Positions 1-10,604 of a DNA stretch of 31,488 nucleotides are shown piece by piece. Numbering within the stretch: position 1 is the stretch's first letter; the number at the start of each line of letters is the position of its first letter. The DNA lies in NCBI GenBank assembly GCA_028565635.1, contig JAOXYB010028067.1:1-31488 (forward strand). Direction: 5' to 3'. The DNA comes from Phoronis ovalis. Taxonomy: Eukaryota; Phoronida; Phoronidae. The notes below the pieces were generated by a model, which did no database searches, was not told the origin of the DNA, and saw only the letters and a list, made by a program, of their open reading frames with translations. The position numbers were made by a program, and so were the translations under genes.

Positions 1-419
1 ATAAACAGAAGATGAACAACATAATTAGACAGACAAATTAGGGACTAATAACTTTCAAGACTCAGGTTGGTAGAAACAGGTATTAAGGAAAATTGAATAA
101 AAATATGTAAACTTAGTTCAATTTTTTTAGTTCTATTTCTGAAAATTCTTTAATTTTATGCCCTGCTCAGTAAGATTGTCAAATCCACAGCTTGCTGTAC
201 ATAGTATCTTCGACACTTATTTCTTGGGAGACTATTAAAGGAACATAAGGAAAATTTTATTTGACCCAATGTGATTTTCAAGTAATCAAACGTATGTTAC
301 TTAATTATAGATAATACAGATATCGGATTAATTGTGGATAAGCCGTAATCACACTTCAATAACAAAGCAGCATGGTTTGAGTCCCACTTCCTGTCAAAAT
401 CTGTTCCGGCAAGAAATAG
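1..419. other. AT-rich intergenic DNA, no gene seen
   Basis: No open reading frame or recognisable domain is visible. At 374-386 the stretch GGTTTGAGTCCCA resembles a Pol III B box (GGTTCGANTCC) with one mismatch, but no convincing A box or tRNA fold lies upstream. It is at most a remnant of a tRNA-derived SINE. Confidence 0.4.
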
Positions 420-598
420 GGTACGATTGGGGAATAGCTCCTACTCGTTTTTATTAACCCAGCACTTTTACTACAATAGTACAATTAACAAATATCCTTT
501 AAAATTAAATGGTACGATTTCGGAATAGCTCCTACCCCTTCGTATTCACCGAATATTTTTAGCACAATACTACAATTAACAAATATCCTTTAAAATTA
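420..598. repeat. Two-copy tandem repeat, period about 91 bp
   Basis: Copy 1 (420-507) and copy 2 (511-598) both begin GGTACGATT, share GGAATAGCTCCTAC, and end with the same ACAATTAACAAATATCCTTT block followed by AAAATTA. Copies differ by substitutions in the middle (TCGTTTTTATTAACCCAGC against CCTTCGTATTCACCGAA). It is a simple local duplication with no coding content. Confidence 0.85.
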
Positions 599-1137
599 TA
601 CCTGGATATCATTTTCAGTTAATAATAATAAAATAAAACATGTATACGGAGTATATTTCAATATATTCTGTACCCGGTGTTTATCTTACCTCAAACTGAC
701 GCCATGATGCATTTATCTGACTTTAGTATTGCTAATTCACACTTAAGTGTAGACAGTAAGACACCTGGTGGCTGATCATGAAAGTTGCCTTGGAATGATT
801 GTTGTGGCATCCTTATAGGTAAAGTCTAAAGTCTTGACTGTGTTTTTAATTTTACATTTGTCAACCATCATTTGGAATGTTTAAAACACCCACTAATGCT
901 TTACAGGATGGATTGGTTGCCATTTCAATGTTTCATTTGTATTTTTATTAAATGTTTGTATTTTTAAATAAAACAACATGTGTTATACAGTAGTGAGAAA
1001 GCTGAAAGTTGTTGTGGATATGTTACATTAAATAACACTTTATTTTCATTTTTATACACTTATTTAATTGCAGCGTTTACATGTTTCACTGTTACATTTT
1101 CCATCATATAGTGTGGCAGCGGCTTGCAAAAAAGAAA
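599..1137. other. Intergenic DNA, no gene seen
   Basis: AT-rich sequence without supported genes. The terminal inverted repeat of the adjoining transposase relic may lie near 1080-1137, but I could not pair it with a sequence beyond 2067. Confidence 0.4.
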
Positions 1138-2067
1138 TCAACTGACTATATATATACCCTTTGAAACTTGCCTACGCCATAGATACACAGCTAGGTACCC
1201 ATTGAGGTGGACTGACTTTGTGCCAAACTTTGGCATGTGCACACCATGTACTGTTTGGCTTTCTGCCAGCAGGCCTGTTCAGGATCTTTAAAATTGACCG
1301 AATGATTTACTGTCAGGTGCTGGTATCCTAGTTGACCCAGACGGTCATAGGCTTTCCAGCAATCTGAATAAATGATGGAACCCTTGGCGATATACTTTTC
1401 AATTATAGAAACAAGGGTCTCTGCAGATCTATCTGCTACAGGAACCATAAAACACTTGTCACTATTGCCCCTTTCTATCCCCCCAAAAACCCATGTACCT
1501 TCAACTACATGCCCCCTATTATACTTTCTTTTGCCAAATTTGGATTCAACAATAATACCCCCCCCCCCCATTTGTTCCCCCTGATCAAACTGTCTGAAAT
1601 AGCTATCTTCAACAACCTCCCTGGCAAACATTGCCCAGTCAGTAGCAGTGCCATTGTCTAGTTGCATTTGAATACAAATTGTGCTAAGCTCAACACCAAG
1701 GATCCAGAGTGATGCAAATTCTAAAATATCTTCCAGTGATAAGTTGCTGTTGTCAAAAAAAAGTGCCGTGTCGAATGGAAAGCGCAAGATCATGCTTTAG
1801 TGTGTTTTTTTTGACAACGCCAAATAAATAAATCCTTGCTTTTCTTTTCAGTTACTAATTTAAGCTGCATGTCTTCCCCTCAGATGTGACACATTCTTTT
1901 TGTTGAGATTAAGCCTTTTTCCAGCAGAAACTGAACGGTCGATTCTTTAGAGCACAATACGGCTTTTATTAGTTCTTTGTGCGACAGTTCACAGCAATCT
2001 TTTTTTAGTGTAGAGTAATTTGGAATACTAGGACTTGCCTGAGTTTCAACATCTTTTACATGTTTTT
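1138..2067 (-). pseudogene. Merlin-type (ISXO2-like DDE) transposase relic
   Basis: Minus-strand relic of an IS1016/Merlin family transposase, the nuclease that cuts and reinserts the element. A Cys-poor zinc-ribbon-like N-terminus (MCHI, stop, GEDMQLKLV, then FIWRCQKKHTK) lies at about 1795-1905, followed by a frameshift. The 1191-1793 frame then carries SLSLEDILEFASLWILGV-like sequence and the hallmark block ESKFGKRKYNRGHVVEGTWV, then IIYSDCWKAYDRL and HLTVNHSVNFKDPE. The C-terminus continues in another frame as HMPKFGTKSVHLNGYLAVYLWRR and stops at 1138-1140. The usual Asp before ESKFG reads Val, the middle Asp (SDCWKAY) is kept, and the last acidic residue reads His. At least two frameshifts and internal stops show it is dead. 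A TTTTTTTTTTCAG tract before 2067 could be an intron acceptor, so an upstream exon is possible. Family assignment is firm; activity is excluded. Confidence 0.88.
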
Positions 2068-2116
2068 CTGAAAAAAAAAATTAATTTCAGTTATGCTAAG
2101 GTTTTAGAAGAGCCCT

Positions 2117-2339
2117 GCACCCTATATTTAGGGATTAGATATATGTTTTCATCATTATATTACTGAAGGTTGGGTTTAAGGCTAGGGGTTAGGTTAGGTT
2201 AGGAGATATATTAAATAAATATTATATTAAGCTATGGCACCCTGTATTTAGGTATTAGATATATGTTTTCATCATTATATTAGGGTTGGGTTTAAGGCTA
2301 GGGGCTAGGTTAGGAGATATATTAAATAAATATTATATT
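2117..2339. repeat. Two-copy tandem repeat, period 120 bp, with TTAGG runs
   Basis: Copies 2117-2229 and 2237-2339 share GCACCCT.TATTTAGG, ATTAGATATATGTTTTCATC, GGTTGGGTTTAAGGCTAGGG and AGATATATTAAATAAATATT. Copy 1 contains GGTTAGGTTAGGTTAGG and copy 2 a shorter GCTAGGTTAGG. The TTAGG run is too short to be a telomere tract and is part of the duplicated unit. Confidence 0.88.
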
Positions 2340-3905
2340 TTTTTAAATAACAATTAAATAATATACTTCTTTTTAAATGCAACCAAACAATTTTAATTTA
2401 TTTAACACTATACAATGCAAATCATAATTACCTGCATTCAATCGTAATCTTTTTGGGTCCTCCATGTTCACAAATTGAGATATTAGAGAAAAATAGCATA
2501 AATTAAATCAATTTATCTGCTTACAAAAACTAAATACACGTGGCTTCGAAATATATATGGCAGAGTGATCAGCTAACGGAGATATTATTCATAATGTAAT
2601 GAAATGCGGTGTAGGGATCATTCATACTTTTGTCTTTTTGTTCTATAGCATTGAATGCAACTCGCCGGGAAGTCCTTACAGAAAAGGGAATCCTTAGTTT
2701 ACGTCACGAAATAAATTAAAGGTCATGACATGCCATAAATTATCCGATACATGCGATATTTTAAAATTATAAAATCTTATTACAGATCCCTATTCCAAAA
2801 TAGAACTACCTATATAATGTATGCATGACGTCATTAATAGTATTAAGTGACCTAGGGCAAATCAGCCTTGTCGCGATGAGGCTTCAATAAAATAGAAACG
2901 TGATAAAACTGGAAAAAACGTTGACGATTACATGGTACATATACGAAACACATAAACAATGGCGGATCTTGCCCCCTGTCATCCGGGTATTTTGACTAAA
3001 GCGCCACCACAGTTTACATTACGAAAACGCAGTATTGTTATGTTTGTGGGTTAACAATACATTATAATCTTAATTATAAAAATGAAGTCAAGATCAAGTC
3101 TTCAACTTTAGCCTTCTACATCTTTTATTCTAATTCATATAATTTAAAACATTTTTGATGATTCTTTGTCATAACAGGTTTGCCGTAGCTAGTAAAATTG
3201 AATCTAGACAGTGCTACTTTGGCGATATAATGCTATAGGGATGTCGCTGTTGCCATTTTTGGTGGCGAGTCATAGAAAAAAAAATCTAATATATTTTCAA
3301 AATAAAAAGTTAAGAAATTCTGTCCTAAAATGCTTCTTGACCATTTCATGTTCTTTGGCCAACAACACCATAAGTTATTCGACAGTAGGTAAGCCATGGT
3401 TGTTTGTAGGTTTCCTCGAACTGTGCATATGTGACGCATTTATTAGTTACCAGCTGGTATAAATGGAATTCATGATACGCAGTTGTGAAGTACAAATTAA
3501 AGTTTATATTTAAATTGTTTGTATTTCTTGGAACTGCTACGATTCAACAAGTTTAATGCATTATGGTTTTACCTTAAAAACAAAATTGTTTTGAATAATT
3601 AATTTACAGATTTTCTCTAGGGACTAGTAAATCTGTATTTTATATGGTTGATTAGTCTTTAAACAGTGTTATAAATTAAAGCTATTTTTCAAATGTAAGC
3701 TAAGATTAACTAATGGTTATTTATCGCGACTTTTTTATAGCATCATAGCAGTTGGAACGTAATTCGAAAATACAGAGCATTGATGAATGGACGCTTACAG
3801 AAACGCTGAACGCAAGATAATTGAATGATAAGTAATTACTTCGATAATTAATACAGATAATTCGCGATACGAAACTACAGAAACCGTACAGTAGAAACAA
3901 AGACA
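2340..3905. other. Intergenic DNA upstream of the K+ channel gene
   Basis: No gene is supported. Short open frames here (for example 3211-3462) have no recognisable motif. A 31-codon frame starting ATGGCGGAT at about 2959 has a good Kozak context but encodes nothing recognisable. The channel promoter should lie here, but I see no clear TATA box. Confidence 0.4.
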
Positions 3906-5618
3906 ATGTGTGAAAATATTACAATAAACATCAGCGGAACACGATTTACTACGAGCTTATTGGCAGTCTTATCAAAACCTGATACTAAACTGGCGAGGAA
4001 AGTCAGGTCAGTTAAAACAGAAAGAAGAATAGGTAAAGACATTTTTTTTGATAGGAACGCCGAATTTTTTAGCTACATTTTAGATTACCATAGAAATGGT
4101 GAGCTTCATGTGCCTTTCAACGCTTGTCCCAATTATTTCAAGCAAGAACTCGATTTTTGGGAAATTAGTCCTTATGAAATATCTCCGTGTTGTTTTGATA
4201 AAATTTCAGAAAGTGAGGAAACAAACAGAAATATGAAATACTTCGAAAATTCACAGCCAAAAACGAATGACTCAGAAACACTAGGTTTCAGGATGCAAAT
4301 ATTTCAGTTTTTGGATAATCCTTTATCTTCTAGAGCCGCCAAGGTAAGATTTGTACAATACATGTTTTTGTTGTATCAACAAAATCTCATTAATTCTATC
4401 CTGGGTGTTCTTACACACACGCACACACAAATGTACCACAGTGCCTTTTTTGTTTAAATCCAGTAAGGAAAAATTTTCAGGGAAATATTTCTCAAAAATA
4501 AGAAAAACTAGAAATTTTATAAGCTGTTACATGCAGCAGCATCCTGATTATGATACTATAATAGAGTTAGCACCACTGGTGGGAGTAATATGACATAGGC
4601 TATCCAATTGCGGCTTTGAAATCAGCTGTCATTTATAAACTATTATTATTATCCAAAATGCTGAATAAATTATACACAAAATACATGAATAGTGCACATA
4701 ATTTGCTGCATGGGTATAACTGTGACTATACAAACAATTGTTTTGTAGATACCGGCGATACTTCACCTGTTCGTGTGTATGTTGGCTATAGTGTCTACGT
4801 TTTTAGTAGTAGATGTGAGAACACCTATAAACGATCCGATCACCTCTAGAATAGGCAACATGACAAATGGCACTAATGAGAAAGTTAAAAGATACATGCT
4901 AACGCGACCAGATCTAGTATCGTTTATTATATGGAACGGATGTGCTTGTTTCTTTCTGCTTGAATTCTTATTACGTTTTTTTCTTTCTCCATTCAAAAAG
5001 GGATCCTGGAAATCATTTTTTAATGTGTTAGATATATGTGTTGTATTGCCCATGTTAAGTGCTACGATTTTAGAATTTTTGAAATTTTCAGATTTCGTTA
5101 ACGAAACATTTCTGATTATACTTCTTTCAATGTGCAGCTGTTTTAACGTTATTCTTGTTATACGTTTACTGAAATATGTACGTCATTGTCAAGGTTTAAA
5201 AGTCTTGTATCTAACTGTTAAATCCAGTTTGCCTGAAATAGGCCTGTTGGTGCTATTTGTTTCTATAGCTTCGCTAACTTTTTGTTTTCTAATACATGCA
5301 GCAGAAATTTATTCTGATCGTTTCTTTAATACGATGCTGGAAGGGTTATGGTGGTCTGTTATCACTATGACAACCATTGGCTATGGAGACATGTATCCAG
5401 TGACACCTCCTGGCTATTTTATAGGTACTGTATGCGCTCTTACTGGAATGATTCTCACAGCTTTACCAATTGCAGTTTTAAGTAGTAACTTTAATATTTA
5501 TCTGAAAATGTCTAAACAGTATCAAACTAGGGAAAAACTGGGAGCGCAGCCATGTCACATTAAGAAATGTAGAAAGACTCTCGGTGACATCACTCAACAA
5601 GGAAATAGTTACGCGTGA
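3906..5618 (+). CDS. Voltage-gated K+ channel, Kv (Shaw/Shab/Shal-like) subunit, 2 exons
   Basis: Plasma-membrane K+ channel subunit of about 435 residues, expected to form tetramers. Exon 1 is 3906-4343 and exon 2 is 4749-5618 (AAG/GTAAGA donor, TTTTGTAG acceptor, phase 0). Residues 5-102 form the T1 tetramerisation domain (NISGTRF, DIFFDRNAEFFSYILDY, ELDFWEI). It has an exact H-x5-C-x20-CC zinc motif, typical of Kv2/3/4 and absent from Shaker (Kv1). Six membrane segments follow: S1 about 147-170, S2 about 203-223 with Glu218, S3 about 236-255 with Asp241, S4 about 277-292, the pore with TTIGYGD (filter 355-359), and S6 about 370-394. S4 keeps only Arg285, Lys288 and Arg291; by alignment the three outer gating arginines read Ser276, Asn279 and Leu282. 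The S6 hinge reads PIA where PxP is usual. The C-tail is short, about 40 residues. The reading frame is fully open. Shaw-like is my best guess; the exact subfamily needs a tree. Confidence 0.93.
4344..4748 (+). other. Intron of the K+ channel gene
   Basis: GT-AG intron separating the T1 domain exon from the membrane exon. It holds a short interrupted AC repeat (about 4410-4428) and nothing else recognisable. Confidence 0.85.
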
Positions 5619-5906
5619 TCGTTCCAAAATTCTTGGAAAAGATCTAGAAAATCTTGAGCATTTATTTTGAACAAAATCGTCGTGCTGGAAACTAAACAAA
5701 AAGAATCGTTCTGATATAATTTATAACAGCATCATTGATCATTGAAAGCAGAAAATATGGTATAATAAGAAGAAAGACAGTCAAAATTAACGCAACGACG
5801 ACACATTCGTGCAAAACTTAAAAGAAAAATGGAAAAACACAATCAAATCATAACCATGTGATAAAGTGTATGTATAGTTTAAAAGCACAGTAATTATAAT
5901 TTATGA

Positions 5907-5924
5907 ATAGTAGTAGTAGTAGGA
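5907..5924. repeat. Short (TAG)n microsatellite
   Basis: Five consecutive TAG units in the 3' flank of the channel gene. Confidence 0.8.
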
Positions 5925-5966
5925 CATAAATTGACAGATGTAAAAAATATTGTTGTATTATAGTAT

Positions 5967-6461
5967 TGTAAATCCCCGGGGGACTCACTTAAAAAAAAGT
6001 CGGTTACGCATGCTTGTCCGAAAAAACGGGGGTAAGGGTACCTTTTTCGCGGTTCGACGGGGTTTCCGGGAACCCCGTTTAGGGGTCGATTATGGCGGAA
6101 AACCACATTTAGGGGTATGTTTTTGGCAAATGTAACTTCTCGTTTAGGGGTTGGTTTTTCACGTACACCTCCCGTTTAGAGGTCCTTTTTCAGTGGGAAC
6201 AGCGAGCATTATCTTTTGGCGACCATTTTGCATTTTTTTTAAATTTAGTGTATTATTTTGTTTTGACTACGTTTTTTTTTTCTTGGTTGTTAATTTTTCA
6301 GAAAAAACTGCCCGTTTAGGGCCGGGTACCTTTTTCAGCAAAATCCCCCGGTTAGGGGTGGTATTTCTTGATACTCCACTTCCCGTTTAGGTGCTTATTT
6401 TGCACCCTACGGACGAACATGGGTACCCGACTTTTTTTCAAGTGAGCCCCCCGGTGTAAAT
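5967..6461. mobile_element. Motif-array MITE with 45-bp TIRs and 7-bp target duplication
   Basis: The element proper is 5974-6454. Its ends, 5974-6020 and 6410-6454, are inverted copies: CCCCGGGGGACTCACTT on the left and, reading inward on the other strand, CCGGGGGGCTCACTTG, each followed by A-runs, AGTCGG and CATG.TTGTCCG-type sequence. The element is flanked by a perfect direct repeat TGTAAAT (5967-5973 and 6455-6461), the expected footprint of insertion. The interior has no transposase. It holds about seven copies of a CCCGTTTAGGGGT-like motif (near 6072, 6104, 6139, 6167, 6309, 6345, 6380) at irregular spacing. This is a non-autonomous DNA transposon; the superfamily is not clear from a 7-bp duplication. 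Confidence 0.87.
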
Positions 6462-6487
6462 CACTTATTAGATAGTGTGAATATAGT

Positions 6488-6593
6488 AATAATGTGAGCT
6501 TCACTCGTGTATTATTATGATTTGCGCTCGTGTTCAAACAGCCGCTCGTGCTGTCAACAAATCACAATAATGCACTCCTTTGCTCACATTATC
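6488..6593. repeat. Imperfect hairpin, about 36-bp arms
   Basis: Left arm 6488-6524 (AATAATGTGAGCTTCACTCG and on to ATGATTTG) pairs with right arm 6558-6593 (CAAATCACAATAATGCACTC and on to CTCACATTAT). The 33-bp loop itself contains two CGCTCGTG copies. It abuts the larger inverted-repeat element that starts at 6593. Confidence 0.8.
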
Positions 6594-7419
6594 GCAATGA
6601 CCCCAAACGTATAGCGTTTAATATAGGGGGCAGAGGGGTGGTAAAATCCACCTACGTTTATGGGTTAGTGCGAAATGAAAAAATCATGCCTAGTATATAT
6701 ACGATATTTATTAAAAATCATTCCTTAGTAAATATATAAGTCGTAAAGCGGGACGACCTATTTATATTAGGTCAGTCCAGTGCAGATCAGACCGCCTGAG
6801 TGCAAGCGATACACACAAAAAAAGATGTCCGAACACCTGACATTATTCGGCACTGTGGGCGCCGGAAAGCAGAGCAATTTACAAACGTCAGCCTTTAAAC
6901 AGGTACCAGACGTTTGTAAACAGCTTTGTGTCAAAACATACAAGTTTATCGGTAGGGGTAAATATTTTTTAAATAGAATTTATCGATGATTTCGCTCTTG
7001 AAATTGGTTGTCAGATTTTAGTTTTTACACGTACGTGACGAATAACACACACTGAAAGAATTTATGTTGCTATCGGTGACTCTAAATGATTCAGGAGAGC
7101 TTCCGCCTTGGAAGTGTCTTTTTCTGATAACACTATTAAAGTTCAGGCGATGTTGTAATAAAAGTTTAACAAGATAATGCACGATCCATATATGAATCAA
7201 CTTTGCATTTTCTGTAAAAAATGACACAGTGTGTCATGGCAAATTAGAGTTCCAGAATGCACCAGATTGCGGGAAATAGCATCAACTATTGCCCCCGGAA
7301 GCCCCTAGGTTCGCAACTGGATAGGGCAAAAATCTCACTAACCCCCCTACGTTTGACAAGGGGGGGAGGGTGTGGGATAAATCCTGTATTAAACGCTATA
7401 CGTTTGTGGTCATTGTGAT
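6593..7419. mobile_element. Inverted-repeat element, about 830 bp, no transposase seen
   Basis: CGCAATGACC followed by CAAACGTATAGCGTTTAAT at 6593-6625 recurs inverted at 7385-7419 with few mismatches. Weaker inverted similarity continues inward (CCTACGTTTATGGGTTAGTG on the left, CACTAACCCCCCTACGTTTG on the right). Inside, 6880-6920 carries a smaller hairpin (TTACAAACGTC and GACGTTTGTAA). A short open frame at 6780-6989 is unrecognisable. It is probably a non-autonomous DNA element; no clear target duplication was identified. Confidence 0.7.
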
Positions 7420-7421
7420 AA

Positions 7422-8330
7422 CTTTTGAGATGATCCCTTACTGCACGAGTATTATTTAGGATATATCGATGGTAATATTTGTTTACTGTTTTTAAAAATC
7501 CTTAAATGTTTACAAGCCAAAAATATAAATGTTATCATTTTTCATTTTAAGCATGTGTTTCGTTATAAAATCATATGCCCCTCCAGTATAAATAAGAGAA
7601 GAAAAAAATTCAAATTCGACCGCATGGCATCCGACATGATTCACCCGTTTATTTGAAAACACCGTCGTATCACGGTGAGGCGCTAATATGTATGTGTACG
7701 CTTATGTGACCATTTTACAAATGTTTTGAAAGTACAACTCAATATAAAGGGCTGTTACTCTGCTTGATCTACGTTAAAATAATAGAACATCTGGCGGTTC
7801 ACAGTCGCTATGATTTCGGACGGACGTTCAACATGAGGTATTAAAGAAAACATTTTTCAATAAAAAAACTTATTAATAGAAATTTAAATTTTCAAGAATT
7901 TAAAATTGTTAGTCTGTCGTTTTCACTTTAGTACTAAAAAGTTAAACTAGATGACATATTTTTTCTCTGTGATATGAGATCCAACATCTACGACATTAAA
8001 TAGTGAAATATACTTTAATGGTGCTATGTGGTAATACTAACAAACTACGCGTTGAAAAGTATAAATCAATAACTTTAAAATCCGTAGATAAGAGCGTGAC
8101 AAAGTAGCGAGCAGACGCCGTGTGCTAATTTGCGAGCACAAGTTGTTTTACACGGCTGCTTGAGAAAAGCTATAAATGTACAACAATATAGTTTTGAGAT
8201 GGACACTTCTGGAATTAGGACACAATTAATTCTTCCATCCACTTCAATGATAATAAATATTTTTATAATATCTTGCCTAACGTTTCGATCAAGATAATGT
8301 TTTATGTCTCTACATTTAATTTTTTGTGCG
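7422..8330. other. Intergenic DNA, no gene seen
   Basis: AT-rich sequence with no supported coding region or strong repeat. Confidence 0.4.
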
Positions 8331-8545
8331 GGGTTGGCTAATAAAGTTTTCCTCTATAGTATAGAGTATAGTAGGCCACTTGGTGAGAAAATGCGAAACC
8401 TTGTCCTAGCACTTTGCAGGCTTACCCTCCACTAAAGAATCTCATCGTTTTTTGATAAAAAGGGCATTTTCAAACTCTGATTTCTGTCATTTTAAGCAAA
8501 ATTACACCCATTGATAAATAAAAGTGATCAACACGGCCAACCCCA
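8331..8545. repeat. Possible small MITE with 10-bp inverted ends
   Basis: GGGGTTGGCT at 8331-8340 and GGCCAACCCC at 8536-8545 are inverted copies about 200 bp apart. Beyond 10 bp the ends do not match and no target duplication is seen, so chance is possible. Confidence 0.3.
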
Positions 8546-9873
8546 AAGAAGGGAGGAAAAAGGAGAAAAAAATTGCCCATTATAATATACTGAGTTTTAC
8601 TTGCGCCAGCCAATCAAGTATATAGGAACTAAAACAGTCATGTACTTTATTATAACTGTGACAATACTTTATTACAACAAACAACAAACCGGTCTACACG
8701 GTGCTGGTTACCAAAAGAGAGCGATTATACCGTGTGGGAACTTTTATTTGTATACCTTGATACACAGATTAATTTTTAAAAAACATGAAATTAATCACGT
8801 ATATATGATAAAATATTTCCTATACGTTTGTAATTTCATCCACGTATTACTAACATTGCAGTTGGTGGCGTGTGTGTGCTAAAACATGTACGTAGAATTG
8901 ATTTGTTTTCTGTATTTGTATTTGTATATATAGCCCTTTATCTTACATCAAAGCGGCTTTATATAAATTACACGGGTCTTTTACACAATTACACCCTGCT
9001 TACGGCGTGTTCACTCCAAGAACAACCTCAACTCCCTGGGGGAACATACAGTGATGCTATTGATGACTTGCTTTAATGAACTACATCTGATCCATAATTT
9101 CGCCATCAAGGTGAATCAAGCTTTGGGATTGTTACCCGAAATTAATCATTTAACTACGTACACTAAAAGTGGTTTCATCTATTTAATAAGCACATTTCAA
9201 TTTAATAAATTGTACTTAACTATTACAGTTTATCACAAATTGAATACATTTTAATTTTAATCCAATGCATTTATGCAGCATATGTCCCTAAACGAATTCC
9301 ACTGCAACTGTTGTCAAAATTTAATTAAACAGTTCAGTACGTTCTGATATGCATCATAGGCAGAATTATCAAATGTGCTTTATTTTCTTACATGTATTAG
9401 ATAACAACTAACATTATTAGTGTTAACATAATGAGGTTTAATGTGTAACAACAATTAAAAACATTACAATCTAACTTAGATATGTACGATAATTAATTAA
9501 CTTTGTATGCAATTAAGTAATTGAAATGAAACAAACTGCTATTAGCAAAAGGAGTGATCGAAAAGAAGTACGACATGAATAACAACAGTGAATGTCAAAA
9601 CAACGACCTCGACAGAATTATATTTCCGTACAGAAAAATGTCGAGTAACTCAGTGACTTTTCTACGTAATTCGTGTAGCACTACAGAAGTTTCACATAGT
9701 TAAAAAGTGATTATCTTTATGCTGTTATTATTTAAATAGTAACAATAAATAATAACAAAAATATCTATCAACAATAGTTTTTAGTGTTTCAAGAATAAGT
9801 TACAAAGTAGCATAGCAACGTTGCTGATTTATTGATTGACGAACCAAGTTGTTCTATCGAATTATCGGCAAGG
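8546..9873. other. Intergenic DNA upstream of the lectin/WSC/EGF gene
   Basis: Several short open frames exist (8601-8882, 8870-9076, 9051-9254) but show no domain, signal peptide or convincing splice pattern. The promoter of the gene starting at 9874 should lie just upstream; no canonical TATA box is evident. Confidence 0.4.
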
Positions 9874-9934
9874 ATGTTGATTTTGAAATTCATGAACATT
9901 TTCGCTATAATTCACAACCTGAATTTAGCCTCAG
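9874..9934 (+). CDS. Exon 1: signal peptide
   Basis: ATG at 9874 opens MLILKFMNIFAIIHNLNLAS, a short basic start followed by a hydrophobic core and a small residue near the end, as in a secretory signal peptide. The exon ends at TCAG/GTAAGT in phase 1 and joins exon 2 to give Gly-Arg-Glu-Tyr-Trp. Confidence 0.7.
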
Positions 9935-10521
9935 GTAAGTACAGTGCATAGTACAAATAATCTCTAAGTTATATTATTAGCGATTTTTAGCTTTGACCAA
10001 TAGTCCTGGTTTGCAATAATGAATTTAAAGTAAACGCAAATAGAAGCGACAACTCCGTTTTCTATTACCCATATATCATTTTATGATCTATGTTAAGGCA
10101 AAAAAAATGTTTCAGAACATCCGAGATTACATCCGTAATTTTTTACCTGGACGTGAGGAGTACTTATTATTATAATTATTACAACGAATCCCTCATTATT
10201 CAAGATAGTTTATGCTAAAATTGCCTATATTAAAATGTGTTTAATTTGGAGCTATTTTAATCACAATTAGGTCATTAATCACTTATCAAAGTATCTCGTA
10301 AGGCAATTGTTAAAATGTGGAAATTTGTGGAAGCCCTCAACATTGTATCAACTGTTAGTATATTACTATTGATACAATTGTCGGTTGGCGAACTACTTTT
10401 ATGTTGAGAGACGATTCTTCGGTGAAATGGGACATTTTGTGGTGCGTCGTTCTAGTCCTTTTATTGATGTTTTTGCTGGTTGAAACATTTTCTGACGAAC
10501 TTACATTTTGTCGTAATACAG

Positions 10522-10604
10522 GACGTGAATATTGGACTAGCTGGCTAAATAAAGATAACCCAGAATCGTTACTGGGCGATAATGAAACTTTAGCAAGCTT
10601 TGAT
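10522..10604 (+). CDS. Exon 2: first half of a WxxW (mucin-2/CILP-type) domain
   Basis: Reads REYWTSWLNKDNPES then LLGDNETLASFD. WTSW gives the name-giving WxxW, and the following acidic/GD.ETL pattern matches the start of this extracellular Cys-rich domain (Pfam Mucin2_WxxW). Acceptor AATACAG, donor GAT/GTAAGT, phase 0. The rest of the domain is not in the next exon but at 13306-13510. Confidence 0.78.

Noticed and set aside
2186-2206. TTAGG-type telomere-like repeats
   Set aside because: Only three to four units inside a locally duplicated block; no long array, so not a telomere or interstitial telomere tract of note.
2959-3054. Short frame ATGGCGGAT... with good Kozak context
   Set aside because: Only 31 codons, no recognisable peptide, and no donor site that links it to another exon.
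3211-3462. Open frame of 83 codons upstream of the channel gene
   Set aside because: No domain, signal peptide or splice support; composition like the surrounding AT-rich DNA.
4763-5053. Antisense open frame opposite the channel exon
   Set aside because: Shadow of the real coding strand; no independent motif.
6151-6390. Open frame inside the 5974-6454 element
   Set aside because: Peptide reflects translation of the motif array and T-runs; it is a by-product of the repeat.
6780-6989. Open frame with GTVGAGKQ resembling a P-loop
   Set aside because: A true Walker A is GxxxxGK[ST]; here GK is followed by Gln, no other motif follows, and it lies within an inverted-repeat element.
8601-9254. 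Three overlapping short frames
   Set aside because: No homology or splice evidence, low-complexity hydrophobic composition from AT-rich DNA.
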